Origin: an uncultured Mycoplasmatota bacterium | Lineage (GTDB): Bacteria > Bacillota_I > Bacilli_A > RF39 > UBA660 | Reading direction: 5' to 3' | DNA length: 64,000 bases | Assembly: GCA_900549625.1 (NCBI GenBank) | Contig: URPE01000003.1 | Location: forward strand, 1-64,000 | Shown here: in pieces, positions 17,747 through 26,107 of the stretch | Layout: the number at the start of each line of letters is the position of its first letter | How positions within the stretch are numbered: the stretch's first letter is position 1 | Translations under genes and position numbers: made by a program | The notes under the pieces: model-generated | The model's input: only the letters and a program-made list of their open reading frames with translations | Databases searched by the model: none | Told to the model about the DNA's origin: nothing

Positions 17747-18068
17747 CTAATGAATCTATTTCAAGTGGATTTCCTAGTTCTTTTCCATCATTATACCAAT
17801 CATAAAATTCATCAACTGTTAATGATTTAATATCATCTATTGTTATATTTTGTTCCTGATATATTTCGTTTGCAAGTGATTGTCCTAGTTCAATTGGATC
17901 TGTATAATCTCCATGAACTTCAGAACATTTTTTTATTAATAATTCAAGTTCTTCATCAGGAATATCATTTTTAACATTTGTTATTCCTATAAAAAAGCAA
18001 TAATCATAAATACTATAATTATCAAAAGATGCAGAGTATTCTTTTATTTTTTTAAACTCTTCTATCAT
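17727..18068 (-). CDS. Hypothetical accessory protein
   Basis: 113 residues, acidic, not recognised. DDIKSLTVDEFYDWYND suggests a helical fold. It overlaps both neighbours by a few bases, so translation is coupled. It ends DSLDEREVG, which does not match the shared tail. Confidence 0.6.
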   Translation of the reverse strand: MIEEFKKIKEYSASFDNYSIYDYCFFIGITNVKNDIPDEELELLIKKCSEVHGDYTDPIELGQSLANEIYQEQNITIDDIKSLTVDEFYDWYNDGKELGNPLEIDSLDEREVG

Positions 18069-18433
18069 ATATCCATCTCCATTTCTTGCTCTAAATTATT
18101 AGTTTGATTCTTCTCTTTTTCTCTTAATTCTTTTTTTATAACTCTATTTAAATCTGATGCTGGAATTCCTATAATTTTATTATTATCGTATTTTCTATAA
18201 ATTCTTTTATCATTTTGAGTTACAAAATCTTTCATAATAAAATTTTCATATCCTGCATCAATAAAATGTTTTAATACTTCTTTTGCATCTTCATCATAAT
18301 TAATTGCTTCATATACATCTTTTACTGTCATATTTTCTTCAGATAAACTAACAATCAAATTATCTGTTGCAATTGTAGTTGACATAAAATATCTTTTTTG
18401 ATGAGGTAATGTCCAATAAACATCTTTATCCAT
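18065..18433 (-). CDS. Hypothetical accessory protein with acidic C-terminal tail
   Basis: 122 residues, not recognised. The C-terminus NNLEQEMEMDI carries the shared tail. Its stop overlaps the start of 17727 and its start overlaps the ArdC gene stop (a 1-4 bp pattern). Lysine-rich middle, no membrane segment. Confidence 0.6.
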   Translation of the reverse strand: MDKDVYWTLPHQKRYFMSTTIATDNLIVSLSEENMTVKDVYEAINYDEDAKEVLKHFIDAGYENFIMKDFVTQNDKRIYRKYDNNKIIGIPASDLNRVIKKELREKEKNQTNNLEQEMEMDI

Positions 18434-19380
18434 TATCTATCCATCTCCATTTCTAGTTCTAAATCAATAGCTTGATTTTTTTCTTTTTTAATACTATTTT
18501 CTTCTAAATAATCAACAATTTTATTAGCATCAGTTATTGCATTAAATAATTCTTGTGGATTGTTTTTTAATATTTCTAACCAGTTTTTAACATAACTTTT
18601 ATGATTATTTAAGTGTCTTGTATCTTCTTCCAAATGGAACTTTTGCATCAAAAAAGAAGAACTAATCTCTGCTCTTAATTCTTCTTTAGCATAACCTTCT
18701 GTTCCAAAATGATCTTTAAGATTTCTTGATAATCTTGTTTCATGCCCTGTTGAATGAGCAAGTTCATGGAGTTGTGTAGCATAATAAGAATTACTTGTTT
18801 TGAAACTCTTTGATGGTGGTAAAACAACTATATCTTTAGAAGGACTATAATAAGCTTCTTCTCCTTCTTCTTTATAACCTACACCAATATTATCAATAAT
18901 ATTTTGAATGTAATCATTACTAATAATTTCTTGTTTTTGTTCTACTTTGTCATTAACTAATCCATCAACTAAATCACCATTAAATACTGTATAACTCATC
19001 TTACTTATTTTAAATTCTTTTTCTTTTTCTGGATTTTCTTCTATTATTTTATTATATTTTTCAAAACTAATTATCTTATTATCTCTTTTATTTTTCATTG
19101 CCCACCATTCTACTGGAACACCTTGACCTTTTGCAGAGCCAACAAATTTCCAACGCTTTTTGCCCATTTGATTAAATGTTATCCATCTATTATCTTTATA
19201 TCCTCTTTTATAAGCAATATATGATAAATATAAATTATTTACGCCTCTATATTTTATTCCAGAAATAGCATTTTCAGGAATAGAAGTCTTCCACATTTGT
19301 TCCCATGGAATATTTCCTTCCTCTAAACTTTTAATATACATATCAATTAATTCTTGTCTAGTTTTTGGAAGTTTAGTCAT
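18433..19380 (-). CDS. ardC: ArdC-type antirestriction protein with zincin domain
   Basis: 315 residues. The N-terminal ssDNA-binding ArdC domain begins LPKTRQELIDMYIKSLEEG and contains PWEQMW and GVNNLYLSYIAY. The C-terminal zincin-like metallopeptidase has HELAHSTGHETRLSR, the metal-binding HExxH-like motif with a third His. ArdC proteins protect incoming DNA in the recipient and are known to be carried by conjugative elements. It ends IDLELEMEMDR, the shared tail, which supports the idea that tailed proteins work with transferred DNA. Confidence 0.9.
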   Translation of the reverse strand: MTKLPKTRQELIDMYIKSLEEGNIPWEQMWKTSIPENAISGIKYRGVNNLYLSYIAYKRGYKDNRWITFNQMGKKRWKFVGSAKGQGVPVEWWAMKNKRDNKIISFEKYNKIIEENPEKEKEFKISKMSYTVFNGDLVDGLVNDKVEQKQEIISNDYIQNIIDNIGVGYKEEGEEAYYSPSKDIVVLPPSKSFKTSNSYYATQLHELAHSTGHETRLSRNLKDHFGTEGYAKEELRAEISSSFLMQKFHLEEDTRHLNNHKSYVKNWLEILKNNPQELFNAITDANKIVDYLEENSIKKEKNQAIDLELEMEMDR

Positions 19381-20317
19381 ATTCTATTTCATCCATTTCT
19401 GGTTCTTCGGCTATTTCTTCATCTGTCATTTCATAAAATATAGGAATAGTAATTTCATTAAATATTTCTTTATATACATATTTATCTTCATTAACTAAAA
19501 ATATATCTGATTCACTATTTTTTAATATTTCTCTAATATCTATCATTCTTTTTACATTTCTTGATAATCTAGAAATATTAACTGAATATAAATCTAATGT
19601 CTTATTGTTTTTTATATCTTCTAATGCTTTTCCAAACGCCTTTTCATGATTTTTTAATCCTGAACATCTATCAAAATATATTCTAATTAATTCAGTATTT
19701 CCTTCAGCGTGTTGATTAATAGAATACAAACATTTATCTATTTGGTTTTTAATAGCTTGTAGTGTTCCACCATCAGAATTAGCTACACGACAGTAAATTG
19801 AATATAATTTATTATCTTTATTTTGTTCCCAAATCATATCTAATACTTCATCTACTGCGTCTTTTAAAGTATCAGAATCCATAACATCATCATATTCTAT
19901 TTCTCCATTTTTATTATAAAATGACAATTCAAACCAATTATTATTGTCTATATCTAGCTCATATAATTCATGCTCTTCAGACAAAATATTTGATAAATCA
20001 TTGTCGTCTTTTATATAAGGTGTCATCTCTTTTTTAAATGAGCCAGACTCATTTTTATCTTTTATAGTTGCTATTAAATCACCCTTTTTTATTTGTTCTC
20101 CATAGTCATCAATAAAATCTTTCTTAGCAATTAAATCACAAGAAACAATTCCTCTTGCATAAATCACATATTCACCTTGTGATGATTTTATACTTGCAAC
20201 TTTACCTCCATACCAAAATACATTATCATGATTTGGTTCTTCATTTTCATCAACAGTAATATCTAAATTTAATCTTCTATATCCATTTGGAGATATTTTT
20301 TCACGAATAAGATTCAT
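19373..20317 (-). CDS. Polyvalent-type protein with a degenerate serine-recombinase domain
   Basis: 314 residues. The N-terminal ~165 residues are an unrecognised domain of the kind seen in large polyvalent proteins of conjugative elements. Residues about 175-290 align by eye with a resolvase catalytic domain: YSIYCRVANSDGG in place of YxRVS, IYFDRCSGLKNHEKAFGKAL in place of the DDGxSG...RPGF segment, and NISRLSRNVKRM with both conserved arginines. The catalytic Ser appears replaced by Ala, so it is probably non-catalytic, perhaps a DNA- or recombinase-binding module. It ends EEPEMDEIEYD, the shared tail. Confidence 0.7.
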   Translation of the reverse strand: MNLIREKISPNGYRRLNLDITVDENEEPNHDNVFWYGGKVASIKSSQGEYVIYARGIVSCDLIAKKDFIDDYGEQIKKGDLIATIKDKNESGSFKKEMTPYIKDDNDLSNILSEEHELYELDIDNNNWFELSFYNKNGEIEYDDVMDSDTLKDAVDEVLDMIWEQNKDNKLYSIYCRVANSDGGTLQAIKNQIDKCLYSINQHAEGNTELIRIYFDRCSGLKNHEKAFGKALEDIKNNKTLDLYSVNISRLSRNVKRMIDIREILKNSESDIFLVNEDKYVYKEIFNEITIPIFYEMTDEEIAEEPEMDEIEYD

Positions 20318-20532
20318 TATTTATCTCCCAATATTTTAGTATCAAGGTCTTGTTGCATTTGATAAATTTTTTCTTGTTGCTTTTTGTAATCATATAAAAC
20401 TTTTAATTGTTTATCATAATCAGATATTACAATATTGATAGCATTTATTTTTTCTAATTCTTTCTTTTTTAAACCTTCTAACTTTTCAATTTTCTTTTCT
20501 AATGCTTTATTCAATTTATATTCTCCTTTCAT
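20317..20532 (-). CDS. Small coiled-coil protein
   Basis: 71 residues, mostly one lysine/glutamate-rich coiled coil, with no tail motif. It overlaps its neighbours by 1 and 4 bp, strongly indicating a real translated gene in the operon. Function unknown. Confidence 0.6.
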   Translation of the reverse strand: MKGEYKLNKALEKKIEKLEGLKKKELEKINAINIVISDYDKQLKVLYDYKKQQEKIYQMQQDLDTKILGDK

Positions 20533-21086
20533 ATTTCCATCTCTAAATCTTCATCTAAATTTTGAAATTCAAAAGAATTTACTGGTTCTTTAAAACAATT
20601 ATCAAGAATCCAATTAAAGTTCTTAGATATATTTTCATCTTCTCTTAAAAGTAATCCTTGCCATACACCTTTAATATGATTTATTCCATTTAAAAACTTT
20701 ATTCCTGTTCCTCCTGCTTCTTTCCAATCAAGAAGATTTTTTGTATGATCATCAATCAAATAATCAAAAGATGTGATTTTACTAGGTAAATATTTGTATT
20801 TAACATCACCATAAGGAACAAAAATTCTTTTTTGAACTGGTAGTTCTGGAAGATATTTATTTAACCAAATATTCTTTTCTTTTAAAGCATAATCACTATC
20901 ACTTAAAAAAGAAGAAAGAATATAAATATCCTTTCCTTCTTTAATAAGATTCTTAACTTCTTCTAGTAAATAATTATTAGGTTTTAATGATTCATAATAA
21001 CCTTTTTGATATAATTCACTATTTGATTTTATATCTCTCCATTCAGCAAGAGTTCCGTCCATATCAATAAAAAATCTAGGTTTCAT
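20529..21086 (-). CDS. HAD-family 5'(3')-nucleotidase-like protein
   Basis: 185 residues. HAD motif I FFIDMDGTLAEW, motif II around YILSSFL and motif III/IV in FDYLIDDHTKNLLDW fit the 5'(3')-deoxyribonucleotidase group, which dephosphorylates nucleoside monophosphates. It ends NLDEDLEMEI, the shared tail. A nucleotide-pool role during strand replacement in the recipient is possible but inferred. Confidence 0.8.
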   Translation of the reverse strand: MKPRFFIDMDGTLAEWRDIKSNSELYQKGYYESLKPNNYLLEEVKNLIKEGKDIYILSSFLSDSDYALKEKNIWLNKYLPELPVQKRIFVPYGDVKYKYLPSKITSFDYLIDDHTKNLLDWKEAGGTGIKFLNGINHIKGVWQGLLLREDENISKNFNWILDNCFKEPVNSFEFQNLDEDLEMEI

Positions 21087-21089
21087 TAA

Positions 21090-21293
21090 TTATTTATCTA
21101 TTTCAACATCTTCATGTGTTGGAATTTTATCATATTCTACATAACTTTCAATATAACTATCAATTGACTTTTTTAAGTCATCAATAGTTTCACATTTATA
21201 TTTAGCACCAGATGAGGAAGGTGTACCTATATAAACTATTTTTTCTTCTTTTGAATATACTATTTCAAGTTCTATATCATCTCTAATTATCAT
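21090..21293 (-). CDS. Small hypothetical protein with acidic C-terminal tail
   Basis: 67 residues, not recognised; beta-rich with a central SSSGAKYKCETIDDL segment. It ends HEDVEIDK, a form of the shared tail. It overlaps the SSB gene stop by 4 bp. Confidence 0.6.
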   Translation of the reverse strand: MIIRDDIELEIVYSKEEKIVYIGTPSSSGAKYKCETIDDLKKSIDSYIESYVEYDKIPTHEDVEIDK

Positions 21294-21661
21294 ATATCTA
21301 TCTCCTCCTCAACTTCATCATTTGATACAGTTTTATCTTGATTTTTGCTATGAGTTAAATAGTCAACATTTTCCATAACTATATCTGTATATTTTGTTTT
21401 TTGACCATCTTTTTCAACTAAATTAGTTTGAATAGATGCTTCAATAAGAACAAGATCTCCTTTTAATAAATGCTCAGATTTTCTTACTGCTCTTTCATTC
21501 CAAGCTGTAATATCAATAAAATTAGCTTCATGTTCTCCTTTTTCATTAGTATATTTTTTAGGAACAGCTATTGTAATACTCGCATAATTCTTTCCTGCTT
21601 CTGTTTGTTTCATTTCTGGATTTGCTACAATTCTACCTACAAGTAAAGTTTGATTTAACAT
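21290..21661 (-). CDS. ssb: Single-stranded DNA-binding protein
   Basis: 123 residues, one OB-fold (MLNQTLLVGRIVANPEMK ... FIDITAWNERAV ... LVLIEASIQTN). It would coat transferred or replicating single-stranded element DNA. The usual SSB C-terminal tip (DDDIPF-like), which recruits partner enzymes, is replaced by NDEVEEEIDI, matching the element-wide tail. It is the only tailed protein whose family already has a known acidic docking tail. The protein starts at an ATG just after the stop of the 21677 gene. Confidence 0.93.
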   Translation of the reverse strand: MLNQTLLVGRIVANPEMKQTEAGKNYASITIAVPKKYTNEKGEHEANFIDITAWNERAVRKSEHLLKGDLVLIEASIQTNLVEKDGQKTKYTDIVMENVDYLTHSKNQDKTVSNDEVEEEIDI

Positions 21662-21676
21662 ATTATTTCTCCTTTT

Positions 21677-22057
21677 CTATTTTTCTATTTCTTCTTCTAA
21701 ATCTAGTTCTGCTTTCTTCTCAAATCTCATACTCAACAACTTACTATTTTTATAGAATGATTCTAAATCTTTTACATTTAATGGTTCTACTCCAAACCAA
21801 TCTTTAGATGATTCTTTCGTATATCCAAATGTTAATCCTTTTGTTATTTGAAATTCAAAAACAATATAATTTGGATTCTTATTATTTATTTCAGATAAAT
21901 GCTGCCAATCTGAAAATGTTCTATAATCATTTAATATTTTTCCAATACCCAAATCATCTAAGAATTTCTGAAACTTATTAAATTCTTCTTCATTAGATAC
22001 CATAATTGTATTTATACCTGCAATAAAATCTAACCACTTATTATCTTTATTTATCAA
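21677..22057 (-). CDS. Hypothetical accessory protein with acidic C-terminal tail
   Basis: About 126 residues, not recognised. An ATG exists at 22093, but it lies in a repeated hairpin (22076-22091). The TTG at 22057 has a strong AAAGGAGG ribosome binding site 5 nt upstream, so I choose TTG. The C-terminus AELDLEEEIEK carries the shared tail. SSB follows immediately. Confidence 0.65.
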   Translation of the reverse strand: MINKDNKWLDFIAGINTIMVSNEEEFNKFQKFLDDLGIGKILNDYRTFSDWQHLSEINNKNPNYIVFEFQITKGLTFGYTKESSKDWFGVEPLNVKDLESFYKNSKLLSMRFEKKAELDLEEEIEK

Positions 22058-22075
22058 CAAATCCTCCTTTCTTTC

Positions 22076-22091
22076 GTCCACAATAGTAGAC
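22076..22091 (-). repeat. Intercistronic hairpin repeat, copy 1 of 3
   Basis: On the minus strand GTCTAC-TATT-GTGGAC. Compared with the other two copies it has one A-to-G change in the 3' arm, which keeps pairing only as an RNA G-U wobble. It is followed by the ribosome binding site of the downstream gene. Confidence 0.6.
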
Positions 22092-22107
22092 ATTTTGAAT
22101 AAAAAAA

Positions 22108-23163
22108 TTACATTTCTATTTCAATGTCTTCCTCTTGTTCCTGAATATCGTTTTCTATATTTTTTGAAGATGATAAATCATGATGATATAATTCATTCTT
22201 CCCATAAGTGATAGAAGTTATATTTGAAAAATTAAAGTCTTCTGTCCATCTATTTACTTCTTTTTCAGAATTCTCTTTAATAAAGTTTGATACTTCTTCA
22301 TACGCTTTACCATATCCACAACTACCATTACTATCATTTATTAAATCTCTTTTTAATGCACTATAATCAAATTTAAATGTTAAACTATTCTCTCCATATT
22401 GAATTGTAATATTAATTGTCTTAGCATCTATATCTTTTATAGAATTATATATTTCTCTTTTGATATATAAATCTTTGAATTCATTATCTTTATTTTCTTT
22501 TATAATATCTAAATATTTGATTTTATCACGAAATATTAATAATTCTAGTCCCAAGTCTTCTTTATTATTTCTATAATCATCAATAGTTTCTATTATCTTA
22601 TTAGAATATTTTTCAACCGTTTCTTGTGGATTGTTTAAATATTCTACATCTATATAATGACCTTTATATTCTGGAATGTTAGTAAAATCATAAGTAGAAT
22701 ATGATCTTTGAAGTTTTATTATTGGTTTCATTTCTTGAACAAATTGTTGCCTGACATCTCGTTTGTAAACTTCTTTTCTATAATCTTCTAAACTGTTATA
22801 TTTTTCAGTAGCAATTTCTTTTAGTTTATCTTCATTTGCAAAAGAATATTTTTCAATATAATCTTCTATTTCATTCCATAGTTTTTCACCTAAAACACCA
22901 AAAGAACTTTGTTTAATTAAGTTCTTTTCTTTAGGTAATAATTCACTTAGATAATAAGTACAGTTATATAAAACTCTTTCTTTTGTATCTAAATAACCAG
23001 CAACTTCATAATCATCTTGTGATAAATAATTATAATTTGTTTTTGTATATATAACCACAAATCTATCGTCAAATTGTTCTTTATGAACCTTTTTATGATT
23101 ATAAGTGGTTTCAAAAACTAAATCATTGGCATCAGGGTTTAAAAGAAATCTTTCTATATCCAT
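22108..23163 (-). CDS. Hypothetical accessory protein, tandem paralogue A
   Basis: 351 residues, not recognised. It is a paralogue of the next gene upstream (23185-24201): both start with an ERFLL / ENFLL segment, share HKEQFDDRF / HKEHYDERF, and share DAKTINITIQYGENSLTFKF almost word for word. Soluble, acidic. It ends EEDIEIEM, the shared tail. Confidence 0.7.
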   Translation of the reverse strand: MDIERFLLNPDANDLVFETTYNHKKVHKEQFDDRFVVIYTKTNYNYLSQDDYEVAGYLDTKERVLYNCTYYLSELLPKEKNLIKQSSFGVLGEKLWNEIEDYIEKYSFANEDKLKEIATEKYNSLEDYRKEVYKRDVRQQFVQEMKPIIKLQRSYSTYDFTNIPEYKGHYIDVEYLNNPQETVEKYSNKIIETIDDYRNNKEDLGLELLIFRDKIKYLDIIKENKDNEFKDLYIKREIYNSIKDIDAKTINITIQYGENSLTFKFDYSALKRDLINDSNGSCGYGKAYEEVSNFIKENSEKEVNRWTEDFNFSNITSITYGKNELYHHDLSSSKNIENDIQEQEEDIEIEM

Positions 23164-23184
23164 ATTTAATTATCACCCCTTAAA

Positions 23185-24201
23185 TTACATTTCTATTTCT
23201 AAATCTTCTTCTACTTCTTTTTCAATATTTGGAGTTTCTTTGGAATATATTTCGTTTCTACCACTTGTTATAGAAGTGATTGTAGGAATTGAAAATGGAC
23301 ATCTCCATTGATTCTTATTAGCAATACTTGGATCATTTGCTTTAACAAAGTCTGATACTATTCCATATCCATTATTATAAGTTGAAGTTTCCATTTTACC
23401 ACTTGCTAAAGCACTTCTTAAATCATCAAGTTCATATTTAAATGTTAAGCTGTTTTCTCCATATTGAATTGTAATATTAACTGTCTTAGCATCTACATAT
23501 TTAATTGAATTAAGTATATTTTTACAACAATGAATATCATTATATGAATTATCTTTATTTTCTTTTAATTCTTCTAAATAACTTACTTTATCATGATAAA
23601 TAAGCAATTCTAATCCATAACTTTGTCCATATCTTTCAATGAATTTTTTTGATATTTCCTCAACTGCTTTTTTAGGATTATTTAAATATGAAATTATATT
23701 GTTATCATAATCAATATCATAATTATTAATTGAAATTGTTAAATCTGCTGTTGGATTATCTTGAGTAATAAACATTTTATTTATTTCTTTTTTATATTCA
23801 AATATTCTTGTATCATCTTTTGCTTCATACTTTTCCTGTGCTAATTTAGTTAATTCTTTTTCATGAGAAAAGCAATAATCATTTATATATTTTTTTACTG
23901 CATCTAATATTTTTTGATTTAAATTCTCAAATCTATCAAATTTTATAACATCACTTTCTTGAATTTTATCAGTTAAAAAATTCTCTGCATTATATATACA
24001 ATGGTCTTTGTTATCATAATAACCACACAAATTATAATAATTGCGATTTTGTCTTAAAGTATGATCATTTTCTTTAATATACAAAAGGTCAAATCTTTCA
24101 TCATAATGTTCTTTATGAAGTTTATACTCCTTTTGTTGATAATCAAAGACTTCATCATTAGCTTTCACATCTAATAAAAAGTTTTCTATTTTACTATACA
24201 T
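23185..24201 (-). CDS. Hypothetical accessory protein, tandem paralogue B
   Basis: 338 residues, not recognised. Tandem duplicate of 22108-23163, with the same N-terminal and C-terminal blocks and a diverged middle. It ends VEEDLEIEM, the shared tail. The pair probably arose by duplication within the element. Confidence 0.7.
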   Translation of the reverse strand: MYSKIENFLLDVKANDEVFDYQQKEYKLHKEHYDERFDLLYIKENDHTLRQNRNYYNLCGYYDNKDHCIYNAENFLTDKIQESDVIKFDRFENLNQKILDAVKKYINDYCFSHEKELTKLAQEKYEAKDDTRIFEYKKEINKMFITQDNPTADLTISINNYDIDYDNNIISYLNNPKKAVEEISKKFIERYGQSYGLELLIYHDKVSYLEELKENKDNSYNDIHCCKNILNSIKYVDAKTVNITIQYGENSLTFKYELDDLRSALASGKMETSTYNNGYGIVSDFVKANDPSIANKNQWRCPFSIPTITSITSGRNEIYSKETPNIEKEVEEDLEIEM

Positions 24202-24222
24202 ATAAATCTCCTTTCATTTAAA

Positions 24223-24804
24223 TTAATAATCCATCTCCATATCATCATTTTCCATTTCATAATCATCATTAGAATTTGAATTAAGTTGTTGTTCAGTATC
24301 CTGTTTTATACGATTTAATTCAATTGATTCTTGATTTTCAAGAAAATTAGATATTTCCATTGCTTCTGCTTGAATGTTAGGATCTGTGATTGCTCTATGA
24401 TATTCATTGGATATTTCTTGGTTGAAGAAATGAAATTCTTTTTTCTCAGTTCTTTGTTTGTCTTGAATATAATCATAAGTATGATTTATTGCAATTTGTT
24501 CTGATAATCTTAAATCTTTTGGATTTAAATTGTTATCAATACATATTAAAGCTTGATAAAAAAGTTGTTCATTATCTTTCTTCAAAGCATTTAATTGTCC
24601 ATACATGATTGTTAAAAATTGTCTATTAACTGATTGACTAATAGCTCTTTCTACTTCTTGACCAAATTCTTTTTCAAAATGTGATGCAGGTACTTTGGTT
24701 GGCTGATGTGTTTCAGGATTAGTATATTTAAAAACTATATCCTCAAGTGTTTTTGACATTTCTTTTGGTTTTTGTTGAATAAAATCATCATAAAATTTTC
24801 TCAT
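24223..24804 (-). CDS. Hypothetical accessory protein with acidic C-terminal tail
   Basis: 193 residues, largely helical, not recognised. A polar asparagine/aspartate-rich linker (about 165-185) leads to YEMENDDMEMDY, the shared tail. Linker plus tail suggests the tail is meant to be exposed. Confidence 0.65.
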   Translation of the reverse strand: MRKFYDDFIQQKPKEMSKTLEDIVFKYTNPETHQPTKVPASHFEKEFGQEVERAISQSVNRQFLTIMYGQLNALKKDNEQLFYQALICIDNNLNPKDLRLSEQIAINHTYDYIQDKQRTEKKEFHFFNQEISNEYHRAITDPNIQAEAMEISNFLENQESIELNRIKQDTEQQLNSNSNDDYEMENDDMEMDY

Positions 24805-24821
24805 ATCTTTCTCCTTTTCTA

Positions 24822-25160
24822 TTAAATATTAATTTCTATATCATTTACTTCTTTATTATTTACTGACTTATTCTCTATTTGATGCTGTAAATTTTTATAA
24901 TCTTCCATTTCAATTAGTTCTAATAAATTTTGTGCTTTATCACCAGATAAACAAGTATATGGTGCATTAAATAAAAATCTATCTTGAATCATTTTTATAA
25001 TCTCATCTGTTGATTCTTTATTAGATACTTTTTCATCAAAATCTAATACACCACCATCCATGTTATGACCTTTTGAATTATAAATTGTATAATCGCATTT
25101 ATATCCATCATTAAAAATATGAAGAATATTATTTTCATTACTAATTATTAAAATATCCAT
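24822..25160 (-). CDS. Small hypothetical protein with acidic C-terminal tail
   Basis: 112 residues, not recognised. The stop is at 24822 and the start touches the XRE gene's stop. It ends NDIEINI, a variant of the shared tail. Confidence 0.6.
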   Translation of the reverse strand: MDILIISNENNILHIFNDGYKCDYTIYNSKGHNMDGGVLDFDEKVSNKESTDEIIKMIQDRFLFNAPYTCLSGDKAQNLLELIEMEDYKNLQHQIENKSVNNKEVNDIEINI

Positions 25161-25537
25161 TATTCATCCCTCCCAGATATTAAGGTTATAACAATTTCTA
25201 TTGGTTCACATAATGGACAAGCATCACATTCTTCATCATTAATATCATCTTCTTCATCATCTAATAATGATTCCATTTCTGTTATATTATTCTCATTATT
25301 AATTTGATTTGATGGAAGATAACCAGCTAAAACAAGTAAATGAATAAAATCTATTTTTAAAACTTCACACAATCTTATTAATGTAACTAAATTGTAGTTT
25401 TCTCTTTCACCATGTTCAATTCTTGATATTTCTGTATCACTAATTCCAACAATGGCTGCTAATTTTCTTTTGCTATATCCTAACATTATTCTTCTTTTTC
25501 TAAATACTTCAGCAATAAAACCATAATTATTTTTCAT
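25160..25537 (-). CDS. XRE-family transcriptional regulator
   Basis: About 125 residues. The helix-turn-helix is in RKRRIMLGYSKRKLAAIVGISDTEISRIEHGERENY. The C-terminal part has a CPLCEP-type cysteine cluster (DDEECDACPLCEP), possibly metal-binding. The ATG at 25537 with AGAAAGGAT is preferred over the ATG at 25576, which lies in the repeated hairpin. It lacks the shared tail, as expected if it acts in the donor. A regulator of the element's own operon is likely. Confidence 0.8.
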   Translation of the reverse strand: MKNNYGFIAEVFRKRRIMLGYSKRKLAAIVGISDTEISRIEHGERENYNLVTLIRLCEVLKIDFIHLLVLAGYLPSNQINNENNITEMESLLDDEEDDINDEECDACPLCEPIEIVITLISGRDE

Positions 25538-25558
25538 AAATATTTTATCCTTTCTGTT

Positions 25559-25574
25559 GTCTACAATAGTAGAC
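25559..25574 (-). repeat. Intercistronic hairpin repeat, copy 2 of 3
   Basis: On the minus strand GTCTAC-TATT-GTAGAC, a perfect 6-bp stem with a 4-nt loop, immediately upstream of the XRE ribosome binding site. Confidence 0.65.
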
Positions 25575-25590
25575 ATTTTGATTAAAAAAA

Positions 25591-25806
25591 TTATATTTCT
25601 ATTTCTTCTTCTAAATTTTGTTCAACAGCATTTCTATCAAATAACCTATCTTCTAAAACATCTATATCAAAATCATATTGCATATTTGAAGTAATATATG
25701 AAATCATCATTTCTTCCAAATCATTAGGATTTGAAATATCCATTCCTGATTCTAAAAATGTTTCCTTATTTTCCTCAAATAACTCTTTTATATACTCTTT
25801 ATTCAT
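25591..25806 (-). CDS. Small hypothetical protein with acidic C-terminal tail
   Basis: 71 residues, acidic and helical, not recognised. It ends VEQNLEEEIEI, the shared tail. Overlaps the preceding gene by 4 bp. Confidence 0.6.
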   Translation of the reverse strand: MNKEYIKELFEENKETFLESGMDISNPNDLEEMMISYITSNMQYDFDIDVLEDRLFDRNAVEQNLEEEIEI

Positions 25807-26090
25807 TGTTCATCCTCCTTAAAAGAGCTTAAATATTTATCTTTTAATGTACCAAATATATTTATACAATTACTTCCTAATGATTGTTTATTATTATCAT
25901 ATTCATTTAATAATTCTTGGCATCTCCACAACAACTTAAATTCCTCATCAGTTATTTCATAATTTCTTAAATCAACATAATTATCTGTTGGTGAATAATT
26001 ATTTAAATTATTATAAAAGTCATTTAACATTTTTTCATTTACTTTTTGAACTGCTTCTATATATTCTTTTTCTGTAAATATTTCTTTCAT
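25803..26090 (-). CDS. Small hypothetical protein
   Basis: 95 residues, not recognised, soluble, with no tail motif (ends SSFKEDEQ). It is coupled to the next gene by a 4-bp overlap. Confidence 0.55.
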   Translation of the reverse strand: MKEIFTEKEYIEAVQKVNEKMLNDFYNNLNNYSPTDNYVDLRNYEITDEEFKLLWRCQELLNEYDNNKQSLGSNCINIFGTLKDKYLSSFKEDEQ

Positions 26091-26107
26091 TAAAGCCCCT
26101 TTCTTTA

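Noticed and set aside
17396..18068. ArdA-type antirestriction proteins
   Set aside because: Size and acidity are similar, but I could not see the ArdA sequence pattern clearly.
22058..22093. ATG at 22093 as the start of the accessory gene
   Set aside because: The first codons fall in the repeated hairpin and a strong ribosome binding site lies after them, in front of TTG 22057.
25538..25576. ATG at 25576 as the start of the XRE gene
   Set aside because: Same hairpin sequence as at 22076; the AGAAAGGAT site points to the ATG at 25537.
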